Assembly (NCBI RefSeq): GCF_018860765.1
Contig: NZ_JAHKPV010000019.1
Coordinates: 439,972 to 503,971 of the forward strand
Direction of reading: 5' to 3'
From: Marinobacter salexigens
GTDB lineage: Bacteria > Pseudomonadota > Gammaproteobacteria > Pseudomonadales > Oleiphilaceae
DNA length: 64,000 nucleotides
The notes beneath the pieces were generated by a model. The model had not been told where the DNA came from and did no database searches. It saw only the letters and a list, made by a program, of their open reading frames with translations. This document shows, piece by piece, positions 9,210 to 17,469 of the stretch; positions within the stretch are counted from its first letter, which is position 1, and the number at the start of each line of letters is the position of its first letter. A program made the position numbers and the translations under genes.

Positions 9210-10319
9210 TTAGCGCAGCTTTTCCTTCACAAGCTCGGCAATTGCCAAACAGGATGTAAGCCCCGGCGACTCAATACCAAACAGGTTTACCAGCCCCGAA
9301 ACGCCATGCTCATTTGGGCCGTCTATCCTAAAATCAAAAAATCCGCCCTCCGCATCTTTTAGCTTGGGGCGAATACCTGCATAAGCTGGATGGAGGCGCT
9401 CGGAATCAAGGTTAGGCCACCATTGCCGGATCCCCCGAACAAACGAGTGCACCCTCTCTGGGTCAACCCCATAATCCTCCTGTTCAATCCACTCCACATC
9501 AGGGCCGAAGCGCGCCTGACCCGCAAGATCAAGAGTAAGGTGAACACCCAGACCACCAGATTCGGGAACCGGATAAATCAGATTGTTGAAAGGGTGGCGA
9601 CCGCTGTAGCTGAAATAAACGCCACGAGCGAACCATTGAGTTGGTTTTTGTGCATCGGGGAGCCCTTGCCAATTACGTGTGAGCGGCACCGCACCCAAGC
9701 CTGCAGCGTTCACAAGGTTTCGAACTTTTAGAGTGCATGGCATTACACCCGCCACCTGTAGAATGTGCGCGTCACTCCACGACTCTATATTCTCAACCGG
9801 AGATCGCAGTATCAGTGAGCCGCCCGCATCCTCCAGCCCGCCTAGAAGCGAGAGCATAAGGCCATGGGTGTCTACTATGCCGGTTTCAGACGACCACAAG
9901 CCTGCACTGACATTTAGTTCTGGCAACTGCCTAGCAACAACGCTCCCATCCGCCAAGTCCAAATTGACATCATTGGCTGCTGCCTGAACTTTAATGCGTT
10001 CAAGCATAGGATTTTGGGCTTCATCCGTGGCAACAATCCATTTCCCACATTTACGAAACCCGACGTTATGGTTCTCGCAGTAATCATAGAGTTGCCTGCG
10101 GCCTTCAACGCAAAGGTTGGCTTTCAGAGAGTTCTCTGGATAATAGATCCCAGCGTGGATCACCTCACTGTTACGAGATGAGATGCCCTCGCCGAATCGG
10201 TCGCCAGCCTCTAATACGATCACTTCCCTGCCCGCTCGGGCAAGCGCTCGAGCCACCGCAAGGCCAACGACTCCCGCCCCAATTACAAGGGTATCCACTT
10301 CCAGATATTCGTTTGTCAC
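9210..10319 (-). CDS. LhgO-like FAD-dependent oxidoreductase
   Basis: This 369-residue protein starts with a Rossmann FAD-binding motif (VIGAGVVGLAVARAL, residues 12-26). GISSRNSEVIHAGIYYP follows, a segment characteristic of the L-2-hydroxyglutarate oxidase (LhgO/YgaF) group. The C-terminal PKLKDAEGGFFDFRIDG and FGIESPGLTSCLAIAE also match DAO-superfamily oxidases. The likely reaction is oxidation of L-2-hydroxyglutarate or a similar hydroxy acid with electrons to quinone; the exact substrate is not determined by sequence. It converges on comF with a gap of only 16 bases and is divergent from srkA. Confidence 0.85.
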   Translation of the reverse strand: MTNEYLEVDTLVIGAGVVGLAVARALARAGREVIVLEAGDRFGEGISSRNSEVIHAGIYYPENSLKANLCVEGRRQLYDYCENHNVGFRKCGKWIVATDEAQNPMLERIKVQAAANDVNLDLADGSVVARQLPELNVSAGLWSSETGIVDTHGLMLSLLGGLEDAGGSLILRSPVENIESWSDAHILQVAGVMPCTLKVRNLVNAAGLGAVPLTRNWQGLPDAQKPTQWFARGVYFSYSGRHPFNNLIYPVPESGGLGVHLTLDLAGQARFGPDVEWIEQEDYGVDPERVHSFVRGIRQWWPNLDSERLHPAYAGIRPKLKDAEGGFFDFRIDGPNEHGVSGLVNLFGIESPGLTSCLAIAELVKEKLR

Positions 10320-10470
10320 CGACTGAACCTGCTATCAGTTGCCTTACCAATACGTTAACCCAATCCCAGACGAGCCGGAACCCATGGAAACATCCTTCGC
10401 TCGCATTACGGGAACACCGCCAAGCAGGTATACTTGGGCCCAACATTTACCAGTCTGGCCTCGCTCTATG

Positions 10471-11469
10471 ATGAACGTTTCAAGCCATCCATACGATGCC
10501 CTAACACCAGACGCTATTCTGGACGCCATGGAAAATGCCGGCTTCGCGGTTAGTGGTCGCCTGTTTGCCCTGAACAGCTATGAAAACCGAGTGTATCAAG
10601 TGGGGCTGGACGAAGGCGCTCCAGTGATCGTCAAGTTCTATCGGCCAGGCCGCTGGACAGAAAATCAGGTGCGGGAAGAGCACGATTTTACCCGGGAGCT
10701 ACTTGCTGCGGACATTCCAGTTGTGGCGCCTTTGGTAATGCCTTCCGGCGACACCCTTGGTAAGCATGGCGACTTCATGTTTGCCGTATTCAACCAGCGC
10801 GGAGGACAAGCGCCGGATACCAGCGTTACCGACACCCTCTACAGGCTTGGACAATGGCTAGGGCAGATTCACAACATCGGCGCCCTAAAGCCGTTTCGTC
10901 ATCGCGTCGCCCTATCGCCCATGGATGGCATTGAAGCAAGCAATAACCTTTTACTCGAAGGTGACTGGATTCCGAAGGATCTTCGACCAGCTTGGGACAG
11001 CCTGATTCCAGACCTACTGACCCACTGTCGCGCTCGCATTGAAGACGCAAGAGAGGTTGAAACTATACGTCTGCATGGAGACTGCCACGCCGGTAACATA
11101 CTCTGCCGGGACGAGCAGATGCTGTTTGTGGATCTGGACGATTGCCGCTCTGGCCCCGCAATGCAGGATATGTGGCTGCTACTGAACGGCGATGACCACG
11201 AGCGCGGCGCGCAACTTGGCGAGTTACTGGAAGGCTATGAAACCTTCCGGGATTTCAACCGGCGCGAGCGTCACCTGATTGAACCACTGCGCTGCTACCG
11301 TCAGATCAGCCACTGCGCCTGGCTTGCAAAACGCTGGGATGATCCTGCATTTCCGCGCTTCTTCCCTTGGTTTGGCCAGCCCAGATTCTGGTCCGATCAG
11401 GTGCTTTCATTAAGAGAACAACTGGCAGCCCTTCAGGCGCCCTCAATTACCCTTCCCGGTCAGTATTGA
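10471..11469 (+). CDS. srkA: Stress response Ser/Thr kinase (YihE/SrkA family)
   Basis: A 332-residue protein of the YihE fold, a eukaryotic-like kinase of the APH/choline-kinase superfamily that in E. coli counteracts stress-induced death signalling. The phosphotransferase loop LHGDCHAGNILC and the metal-binding VDLDDC are intact, and the N-terminal ENRVYQVGLDEGAPVIVKFYRP carries the ATP-binding Lys. The open frame extends upstream to 10339. That extension overlaps the divergent oxidase promoter region and lacks family character, so a start at 10468 or 10471 is used; neither has a strong ribosome binding site. Confidence 0.93.
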   Translation: MNVSSHPYDALTPDAILDAMENAGFAVSGRLFALNSYENRVYQVGLDEGAPVIVKFYRPGRWTENQVREEHDFTRELLAADIPVVAPLVMPSGDTLGKHGDFMFAVFNQRGGQAPDTSVTDTLYRLGQWLGQIHNIGALKPFRHRVALSPMDGIEASNNLLLEGDWIPKDLRPAWDSLIPDLLTHCRARIEDAREVETIRLHGDCHAGNILCRDEQMLFVDLDDCRSGPAMQDMWLLLNGDDHERGAQLGELLEGYETFRDFNRRERHLIEPLRCYRQISHCAWLAKRWDDPAFPRFFPWFGQPRFWSDQVLSLREQLAALQAPSITLPGQY

Positions 11470-11499
11470 CCGTTCATTCACGTACAAAATGAGGTAGGC

Positions 11500-11886
11500 A
11501 TGAGCCAGAACGAGGCCCGTTACACCATTCGCAGCCTGTTTGTGACCGCTCTGGTCGCTATCGTCGGTACCGTACTGGTGCTGGAGCTGAGCGGCAATAT
11601 CAAGCATTCCGACAACAAGGACCATGTTCCGGTGGGAGACTTTAAGGCGATTCATATCACTCAGGGTGAAACCTTCCGTATGTCGCCAAAATCCTCCGAA
11701 CTGCACGCTGTCTGCGAAAATGGCTACATGGCTATTGCGGCAGATATCGACCCATCGTTCCGCGGCATACTTGTAGATTACAAGAACCGTGGAGTGCGCT
11801 GTTACCGGCCATCGCCGACCGCCCCGTCTGCCATACCTGAACCAGACCAAACTTCGGAGCCAGTTCAGGAAGCCCGCGATGAGTAA
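11500..11886 (+). CDS. Small membrane-anchored protein of unknown function
   Basis: A 128-residue protein has one N-terminal hydrophobic segment (about residues 12-30, LFVTALVAIVGTVLVLELSG). A soluble domain follows (VPVGDFKAIHITQGETFRMSPKSSELHAVCENGYMAIAADID) containing two cysteines, and the tail is rich in Pro and Glu. A topology with the domain on the periplasmic side is likely. An ATG at 11500 follows a GAGGTAGGC ribosome binding site. Its 3-prime end overlaps cmoA by 8 bases, so it is probably co-transcribed with cmoAB. I do not recognise the family and assign no function. Confidence 0.75.
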   Translation: MSQNEARYTIRSLFVTALVAIVGTVLVLELSGNIKHSDNKDHVPVGDFKAIHITQGETFRMSPKSSELHAVCENGYMAIAADIDPSFRGILVDYKNRGVRCYRPSPTAPSAIPEPDQTSEPVQEARDE

Positions 11887-12634
11887 CTCTGACCGAACTA
11901 TAGAACCTCTAACAGACCGTTTGTTTGCCACGGAGCGTCAACCGGAGGATTTCCGCTTTGACGCGGCGGTTGCCCGTGTATTCCCGGACATGATTCGCCG
12001 CTCGGTACCCGGCTACACCACTATCATTCCAATGATTGAAGTCATCACCGAGCAGTACGCCCAGGCAGGTTCCAACTGCTATGATTTAGGCTGCTCTCTT
12101 GGCGCATCAACATTGGCTATGCGCCACGGCATCCCGTTTGGCGATTGTTCTTTGGTTGGCATTGATAATTCCACTGCAATGATTGAGCGTTGCGAGCACT
12201 ATATCGCGCTAGACGACAACCCCCTCCCCGTGACCCTACGCTGTGAAAACATTCAGCAAACCGAGCTGTCAGATGCCTCAGTGACAACTCTGAACTTTAC
12301 CCTGCAGTTTGTTCCACCAGAGGAACGCGGCGATTTACTGCGCAGAATTGCCAAGGCAACAAGACCCGGCGGCGTACTGATTTTGTCCGAAAAAATCCGC
12401 TTTGAATCAGAGGGTGAACAGGCCACTCAGACCCGCCTCCACCATGAGTTCAAACGCGCAAATGGCTACTCAGATCTGGAAATCAGTCAGAAACGCAGTG
12501 CCATAGAGCAGGTCCTGATCCCGGAAACACTCAACGCTCACAAACAGCGCCTGAAAGACTCAGGATTCGACCGCGTTCTGGTGTGGTATCAGTGTTTTAA
12601 CTTCGTATCCATGCTGGCCATCAAGGCCGACTAA
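11879..12634 (+). CDS. cmoA: Carboxy-S-adenosyl-L-methionine synthase
   Basis: CmoA (251 residues) converts SAM and prephenate into carboxy-SAM, the cofactor used by CmoB for wobble uridine modification in tRNA. The SAM site YDLGCSLGAS lies at about residues 68-77, and FRFDAAVARVFPDMIRRSVPGY is a family signature. The frame is open to 11789, but ATG at 11879 gives the standard N-terminus and overlaps the preceding stop. cmoB follows after 25 bases. Confidence 0.96.
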   Translation: MSNSDRTIEPLTDRLFATERQPEDFRFDAAVARVFPDMIRRSVPGYTTIIPMIEVITEQYAQAGSNCYDLGCSLGASTLAMRHGIPFGDCSLVGIDNSTAMIERCEHYIALDDNPLPVTLRCENIQQTELSDASVTTLNFTLQFVPPEERGDLLRRIAKATRPGGVLILSEKIRFESEGEQATQTRLHHEFKRANGYSDLEISQKRSAIEQVLIPETLNAHKQRLKDSGFDRVLVWYQCFNFVSMLAIKAD

Positions 12635-12659
12635 CCACCAATCGGAGAACGGGCAGACC

Positions 12660-13652
12660 ATGGCGCATTTTGACTGGCGCAGCTGTTTCGAGCAGCTACT
12701 GACAGAGCTGAAAGACACGGGCCTGAATGACTGGGCTGAAACCATCAAGGCTCAACTTACCTTGCGTTTTGATGACAACCCTCACGGCGATTTGGGCCGC
12801 TGGCAATCAGCGCTCGATAGCCTTCCAGCTATTCCCGAGACAGTCTCTGAACTCAACGCTTCTGCAGTGGCCCTTAGCTCACCTAATGAATTGAAGCCCA
12901 GCCAGCAACAAGCACTTGAAGCTGGGCTCCGGGGTCTTATGCCTTGGCGCAAAGGGCCTTTCGATTTCTTTGGCACCCATATTGATACTGAATGGCGCTC
13001 AGATTGGAAGTGGAACAGGGTATCACCCTACCTCGCAGATCTTTCTGGCCGGCGTATTTTGGACGTAGGCTGCGGCTCCGGCTACCACTGCTGGCGCATG
13101 CTGGGAGAAGGCGCAGGGCGGGTGATCGGCATTGATCCCGGGCTACTGTTCATGTTCCAGTTTCTCAGTGTGAAACGCTTTGTGGGCGAAGCCCCCATCG
13201 ACCTTCTGCCCATACGCATGGAAGATTTACCCGAAAGCCTTGAAGCCTTTGATACAACATTTTCAATGGGCGTTCTCTACCATCGCAGATCTCCTCTCGA
13301 CCATCTTCTGGAACTCAAAGGGACACTGCGCCGGGGCGGTCAGCTGGTGCTGGAAACTCTGGTTGTGGATGGACCCGAAGGCTACAGCCTGATGCCGGAA
13401 GACCGGTATGGTCAGATGCGAAACGTATGGTTTTTGCCGAGTTGCGACACCCTATTGCGCTGGCTGGATCGTACGGGCTTTCGCAACGCTCGAGTTGTGG
13501 ATGTCTGTGCAACCACTACTGAGGAGCAACGCAGTACAGACTGGATGCGTTTCAACTCGCTTCAGGACTTTCTAGATCCGGAAGACCCCAGCAAAACCAT
13601 CGAAGGCTATCCCGGGCCCAAGCGCGCCACTATTGTTGCTGAGAAGCCCTGA
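12660..13652 (+). CDS. cmoB: tRNA U34 carboxymethyltransferase
   Basis: CmoB (330 residues) transfers the carboxymethyl group of carboxy-SAM to 5-hydroxyuridine-34 of tRNA, giving cmo5U. The motif RILDVGCGSGYHCWRMLGEGA and the LPWRKGPF(D/S)-type segment preceding it are diagnostic, as is TFSMGVLYHRRSPLDHL. It follows cmoA after 25 bases in one operon. Length is normal. Confidence 0.97.
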   Translation: MAHFDWRSCFEQLLTELKDTGLNDWAETIKAQLTLRFDDNPHGDLGRWQSALDSLPAIPETVSELNASAVALSSPNELKPSQQQALEAGLRGLMPWRKGPFDFFGTHIDTEWRSDWKWNRVSPYLADLSGRRILDVGCGSGYHCWRMLGEGAGRVIGIDPGLLFMFQFLSVKRFVGEAPIDLLPIRMEDLPESLEAFDTTFSMGVLYHRRSPLDHLLELKGTLRRGGQLVLETLVVDGPEGYSLMPEDRYGQMRNVWFLPSCDTLLRWLDRTGFRNARVVDVCATTTEEQRSTDWMRFNSLQDFLDPEDPSKTIEGYPGPKRATIVAEKP

Positions 13653-13667
13653 GTGCGATACGCATGA

Positions 13668-14753
13668 TCACCCTACGTATTTTCTCGGCACTCTTTTGGT
13701 GACCCCGGTAAATAAATGGTAAGCGATCGTATCGCAATAGGACGCCACTTCATTGGCAAGCAAGTTATCACCCCAGAACTCTACTTCACTATCTGGCCCT
13801 GCCTCTGGAATGTCAGTTAAATCTACTGTCAACATATCCATTGAGACTCGCCCAATCAGTCGGGTTCGCTTGCCATTTACGAGTACCGGCACACCGTCAA
13901 TCGCCTGCCGAGGGTACCCATCGGCATAGCCCATTGCGACGGTTCCTATCCTAATCGAGCGTTCTGCGACGAATCGCCCCCCGTAACCCACACTATCGCC
14001 CGGAGCCACCCACTTTGTGGCAATAATGCGGCTTTTGAGAGTCATGGAGGGGCGCAGTGCCTCACTGTATTGATTCTCTTTAGCCAGCGGAGACGCCCCA
14101 TAGAGCATAATGCCAGGCCGCTGCCAGTGTTTTCTGGCCACCTTATGGGCCAAAATTCCTGCCGAATTCGCTAGACTCAACTCAATCTCTGGCTTCAAAA
14201 GAGATGACGGTAACCGGGAGATCTGATTAGCAACCGTAATGCCTTGTGTTTCGTCGTTGTCAGCATTCGCCAGATGCGTCATAACAGTTACGGCGCTTAC
14301 CTGACGCATACGGCTTAAATCCCCATAGGCTTTGGTTGCTTGCTCGGGACTGAAACCAAGTCGATGCATGCCTGTATCCACTTTCAACCAAACAGGTAAC
14401 GGATGGGGAATAGAACTCCGCGCAAGAGCATCTAGCTGCGTTTGGGAGTGTATAGCCGTCCATAATCCTTCGCGTGAGATCACATCGAGCTCGTCCGCCT
14501 CAAAAAAACCCTCCAACAGCAGAATTGGGTGTCTCAGCCCAGCTGCGCGCAACGCTAACGCTTCTTCAATGCAAGCCACAGCGAAAACCTCGACATCGTC
14601 TGCAAGGTATCTAGCAACTTCTGCAGCACCATGGCCGTATGCGTCGGCCTTTACCACCGCAATGGTTTTGCCATTTGGTGCCAAAGAGCGTGCCAACTGA
14701 AAGTTGGCACGGATGCTATCCAATTTTATTTCAGCAACAGCGGGTCTGGACAT
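13668..14753 (-). CDS. alr: Alanine racemase
   Basis: This is a PLP-dependent alanine racemase, 361 residues from the ATG at 14753 (367 if an ATG six codons upstream is used). The Schiff-base Lys lies in VVKADAYGHG (residue 35 from the chosen start), and the second catalytic base Tyr in SVGYGGRF. Its position next to dadA, in the same direction and close behind it, suggests the catabolic form (DadX) that supplies D-alanine to DadA; a biosynthetic role for peptidoglycan is equally possible. It converges on cmoB. Confidence 0.95.
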   Translation of the reverse strand: MSRPAVAEIKLDSIRANFQLARSLAPNGKTIAVVKADAYGHGAAEVARYLADDVEVFAVACIEEALALRAAGLRHPILLLEGFFEADELDVISREGLWTAIHSQTQLDALARSSIPHPLPVWLKVDTGMHRLGFSPEQATKAYGDLSRMRQVSAVTVMTHLANADNDETQGITVANQISRLPSSLLKPEIELSLANSAGILAHKVARKHWQRPGIMLYGASPLAKENQYSEALRPSMTLKSRIIATKWVAPGDSVGYGGRFVAERSIRIGTVAMGYADGYPRQAIDGVPVLVNGKRTRLIGRVSMDMLTVDLTDIPEAGPDSEVEFWGDNLLANEVASYCDTIAYHLFTGVTKRVPRKYVG

Positions 14754-14789
14754 AGTGTTCACTCGCGTCATTGGTGCCAGTTCAATGGC

Positions 14790-16049
14790 TTATTTCATGT
14801 ATCGGTCAATCGATAAACCTTCATTATCGATCTCTGGCGCCTTGTTATTAATAATGTCAGAGATAAGACGGGCAGAGCCCAGAGACATGGTCCACCCGAG
14901 TGTTCCGTGCCCGGTGTTTGTATAGAGATTCGTTATCGGCGTGGAACCAATAACCGGGACGCTGTCGGGCGTCATGGGCCTCAAACCGCACCAGAATGTG
15001 GCTTTGCTGATATCACCAGCACCAGGAAAGAGGTCACCCACAACAAACTCGGTGGGCTTGCGCCGTTTTTCCTTAAGACTCAAGTCAAAGTCAGCAATCT
15101 CGGCTGTCCCCCCAACCCGGATACGATCTTCGAAACGGGTCACCGCCACCTTGAAGGCCTCATCCATAACAGTGGACTGAGGCGCCTTGGTTTCATCCAG
15201 CAGGGGCAAGGTCAACGAGTATCCTTTGATGGGATAAATCGGCAGTTTGAACCCGATCGGGTTCAGCAACATGGGGGAATAGCTGCCCAAGCAAACCACA
15301 TAGGCATCAGCAGTAAGCTCGCCCTCGGAAGTATGGACCGACGTGATTTTTCCAGAGGAAACCGCAAGCGCTTTCACATCCGTATCAAACTTGAATTGAA
15401 CCCCGATTTCGCGGCCATGCTCTGCCAAGTTAGTAGTAAACTTCTGGCAGTCGCCAGTGCCATCCTGTGCAAAGCGCAGGCCACCAACAAACTTCTCCGG
15501 AACATTGGCAAGTGCCGGCTCGTACCGGATGCAATCTGCATGGTTAATTACCTCATGAGGCACGCCACACTCCTTGAGGGAAGCGAGATCTGCGCCAATG
15601 GAGTCCATTTTCTCCTGGTCCCGGAAAAGCTCAATGGTTCCCTTGCTCCGGTGATCAAAATCAAACGGCAACTGCTGTGTGAATTCGTCAAAACAGGTTC
15701 GGCTGTACTCCGAAATTCTCAACATCCTGCGCTTATTGATGCGGTATGCCTCTTCGCCACATTGCCCTAGCATGCGGAGCATCCAACTCGCCGTTTTTAC
15801 GTTAAAGGAGCTCGGACTGACCAAGATGGGTGCCATGTCCTGCATCATCCACTTCAACGCTTTAAATGGGATGCCTGGCGCGGCCCACGGATTGGTATAT
15901 CCGTACGAGAGCATGCCTGCGTTTGCAAAACTGGTCTCATCTGCCACTGTGGCGCAGCGCTCGACTACGGTCACCTCATGCCCGGAATTGGCCAGATACC
16001 ATGCGGTAGAAACGCCTGTCACGCCGCCTCCAAGAACAAGAATCTTCAT
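14790..16049 (-). CDS. dadA: D-amino acid dehydrogenase
   Basis: DadA (419 residues) is an FAD enzyme that oxidises D-alanine to pyruvate, feeding the respiratory chain. The N-terminal dinucleotide motif VLGGGVTGVSTAWYLANSGHEVTVVER is intact, and the C-terminal WCGLRPMTPDSVPVIG and TGHGTLGWTMSLGSA segments match the family. It is the first gene of a dadA-alr unit. Its upstream region contains a long dyad (16119-16144). It is divergent from the F420 operon. Confidence 0.95.
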   Translation of the reverse strand: MKILVLGGGVTGVSTAWYLANSGHEVTVVERCATVADETSFANAGMLSYGYTNPWAAPGIPFKALKWMMQDMAPILVSPSSFNVKTASWMLRMLGQCGEEAYRINKRRMLRISEYSRTCFDEFTQQLPFDFDHRSKGTIELFRDQEKMDSIGADLASLKECGVPHEVINHADCIRYEPALANVPEKFVGGLRFAQDGTGDCQKFTTNLAEHGREIGVQFKFDTDVKALAVSSGKITSVHTSEGELTADAYVVCLGSYSPMLLNPIGFKLPIYPIKGYSLTLPLLDETKAPQSTVMDEAFKVAVTRFEDRIRVGGTAEIADFDLSLKEKRRKPTEFVVGDLFPGAGDISKATFWCGLRPMTPDSVPVIGSTPITNLYTNTGHGTLGWTMSLGSARLISDIINNKAPEIDNEGLSIDRYMK

Positions 16050-16118
16050 AGTCTTTGAACTCCGAATAGAGATATGTGCGGATTAGATTGCCCAGCCCAA
16101 ACGTTAGGTTAAATAGCA

Positions 16119-16144
16119 ATTTACTAACGATCAGTTCAGTAAAT
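16119..16144. promoter_or_regulatory. Inverted repeat upstream of dadA
   Basis: ATTTACT and AGTAAAT form a perfect 7-base inverted repeat with a 12-base spacer, about 70 bases upstream of the dadA start and 180 upstream of cofG. In other proteobacteria the dad operon is controlled by Lrp-type regulators (DadR); this could be such a site. It does not resemble the RutR-like sites further along the same intergenic region. Confidence 0.35.
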
Positions 16145-16206
16145 ATTGAACAATCGATGGGTGCATACAACTTGAGATAGGGCCTAAATTTTATTTTTTT
16201 AAAAGT

Positions 16207-16222
16207 TTGACCATTTGGGAAA
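16207..16222. promoter_or_regulatory. RutR-box-like site 1 upstream of cofG
   Basis: TTGACCATTTGGGAAA matches the published E. coli RutR box TTGACCANNTGGTCAA at 12 of 14 defined positions, with a perfect left half. It overlaps the candidate -35 of the cofG promoter. Its centre is 33 bases, about three helical turns, from the second site. A rutR orthologue is encoded at 30554-31201. Confidence 0.55.
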
Positions 16223-16236
16223 ACATGGTCTAGGAT
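16207..16236 (+). promoter_or_regulatory. Candidate promoter of the F420 operon
   Basis: TTGACC (16207-16212) and TAGGAT (16231-16236) form a plausible -35/-10 pair with an 18-base spacer. The start point would fall near 16243, inside the second RutR-like dyad, about 80 bases ahead of cofG. The -10 match is only moderate (four of six). Confidence 0.45.
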
Positions 16237-16239
16237 CAA

Positions 16240-16255
16240 TTTACCGCTTGGTAAA
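16240..16255. promoter_or_regulatory. RutR-box-like site 2 upstream of cofG
   Basis: TTTACCGCTTGGTAAA is a perfect 6-base inverted repeat with a 4-base centre. It matches 11 of 14 defined positions of the RutR box. It is identical at 14 of 16 positions to the dyad in front of the pyrimidine operon at 36247-36262. It covers the predicted transcription start of cofG. Confidence 0.6.
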
Positions 16256-16321
16256 ACGACCAGATCGCGATACCAAAATCTAATAAGCGAGCGCACAACA
16301 ATAATAGGAGGCGCCGTTATC

Positions 16322-17449
16322 ATGCTCTGCCATAGGGATGCCTTGGCGCTGAAAGAGGCGCCACCTTCAGAATTCGAGGTCTTGGCTAATCGCGCAGCCA
16401 GTCTGCGTGATGCTCACTGGGGTAAAACCCTGACCTACTCCCGTAAAGTCTTTATCCCCCTAACCACCATGTGCCGTGATGATTGCGGCTACTGCACCTT
16501 TGTGCAAAAGCCCGGAACGCCGGGAGCCTATGTGTTAACGCCAGACGACGTTATGAAGGTCGTGCGTGAAGGCGAAAAAATGGGTTGCAAGGAAGTCTTG
16601 TTCAGCCTTGGTGAAAAACCCGAACTGCGATATCAAGAGGCGCGTGACGCACTGGCCCGGCTCGGCCATACCAGCATGATCGACTACCTCGCCGAGATGT
16701 GTGACCTCGTGTTCAAGGAAAGCACCCTGCTACCCCACGTGAACGCCGGCACCCTGTCTGAAGACGAAATTGTTCAACTAAAAAGCGTTAGCGTGAGCAT
16801 GGGAATGATGCTCGAGAATATAAGCCGCCGTCTTTTACAGCGCGGCCAAGCTCACTTTGCCTGTCCAGACAAAGTGCCAGTGCAACGCCTTCGTACTCTG
16901 GAACGGGCAGGCCATCATGGTGTGCCATTCACTACAGGCATCCTGATTGGTATTGGCGAAACCTGGGAAGAGCGTATAGATAGCCTCAAAGCGATAAATG
17001 ATGCACACCTACGCCACGGGCATATTCAGGAAGTGATCGTACAGAACTTTCGCGCCAAACCCGGCACCGCGATGGCCAATCACCCGGAACCCAGTCTGGA
17101 TGACATGGTTCGCACACTGGTGCTGGCCCGATTGACCCTTGACCCCTCAATCAGTTTGCAAGCTCCCCCGAATCTGGAATCGCGCTTCGCTGCTTATATC
17201 AACGCCGGTATTAATGACTGGGGAGGCATCTCGCCATTAACCCTTGATCACATTAACCCGGAACGGGCCTGGCCCCAGATCGAAGCTCTGAAGAACGCCA
17301 CTGTACGCTGCGGTTACGGCTTGGAAGAACGCTTGGCAATTTACCCTCGGTACCTGCAAGAACCCGAGCATTTTCTTACAGACTCAATCGCTTCTCGACT
17401 GACCGGCATAGCGCGAGCAGATGGGCTTGCGTTGCAGCAGTGCATCTAG
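16322..17449 (+). CDS. cofG: FO synthase subunit 1 (radical SAM)
   Basis: CofG (375 residues), with CofH, makes 7,8-didemethyl-8-hydroxy-5-deazariboflavin (FO), the chromophore of coenzyme F420. The radical SAM cluster cysteines are Cys51, Cys55 and Cys58 (TTMCRDDCGYC). GVPFTTGILIGIGETWEER and the later QAPPNLESRFAAYINAGINDWGGISPLT are CofG hallmarks. The ATG at 16322 follows a strong AGGAGG at about 12 bases. It is the first gene of a six-gene cof operon. In actinobacteria CofG and CofH are fused as FbiC; here they are separate, as in archaea and several proteobacteria. F420 synthesis is uncommon in gammaproteobacteria. Confidence 0.96.
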   Translation: MLCHRDALALKEAPPSEFEVLANRAASLRDAHWGKTLTYSRKVFIPLTTMCRDDCGYCTFVQKPGTPGAYVLTPDDVMKVVREGEKMGCKEVLFSLGEKPELRYQEARDALARLGHTSMIDYLAEMCDLVFKESTLLPHVNAGTLSEDEIVQLKSVSVSMGMMLENISRRLLQRGQAHFACPDKVPVQRLRTLERAGHHGVPFTTGILIGIGETWEERIDSLKAINDAHLRHGHIQEVIVQNFRAKPGTAMANHPEPSLDDMVRTLVLARLTLDPSISLQAPPNLESRFAAYINAGINDWGGISPLTLDHINPERAWPQIEALKNATVRCGYGLEERLAIYPRYLQEPEHFLTDSIASRLTGIARADGLALQQCI

Positions 17450-17469
17450 CCCCGAAAAGGAGACGTCAC

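Noticed and set aside
10905..10940. A CCATGGATGG stretch resembling the core of the long hairpin elements
   Set aside because: It lies inside srkA coding sequence and has no flanking inverted arms.
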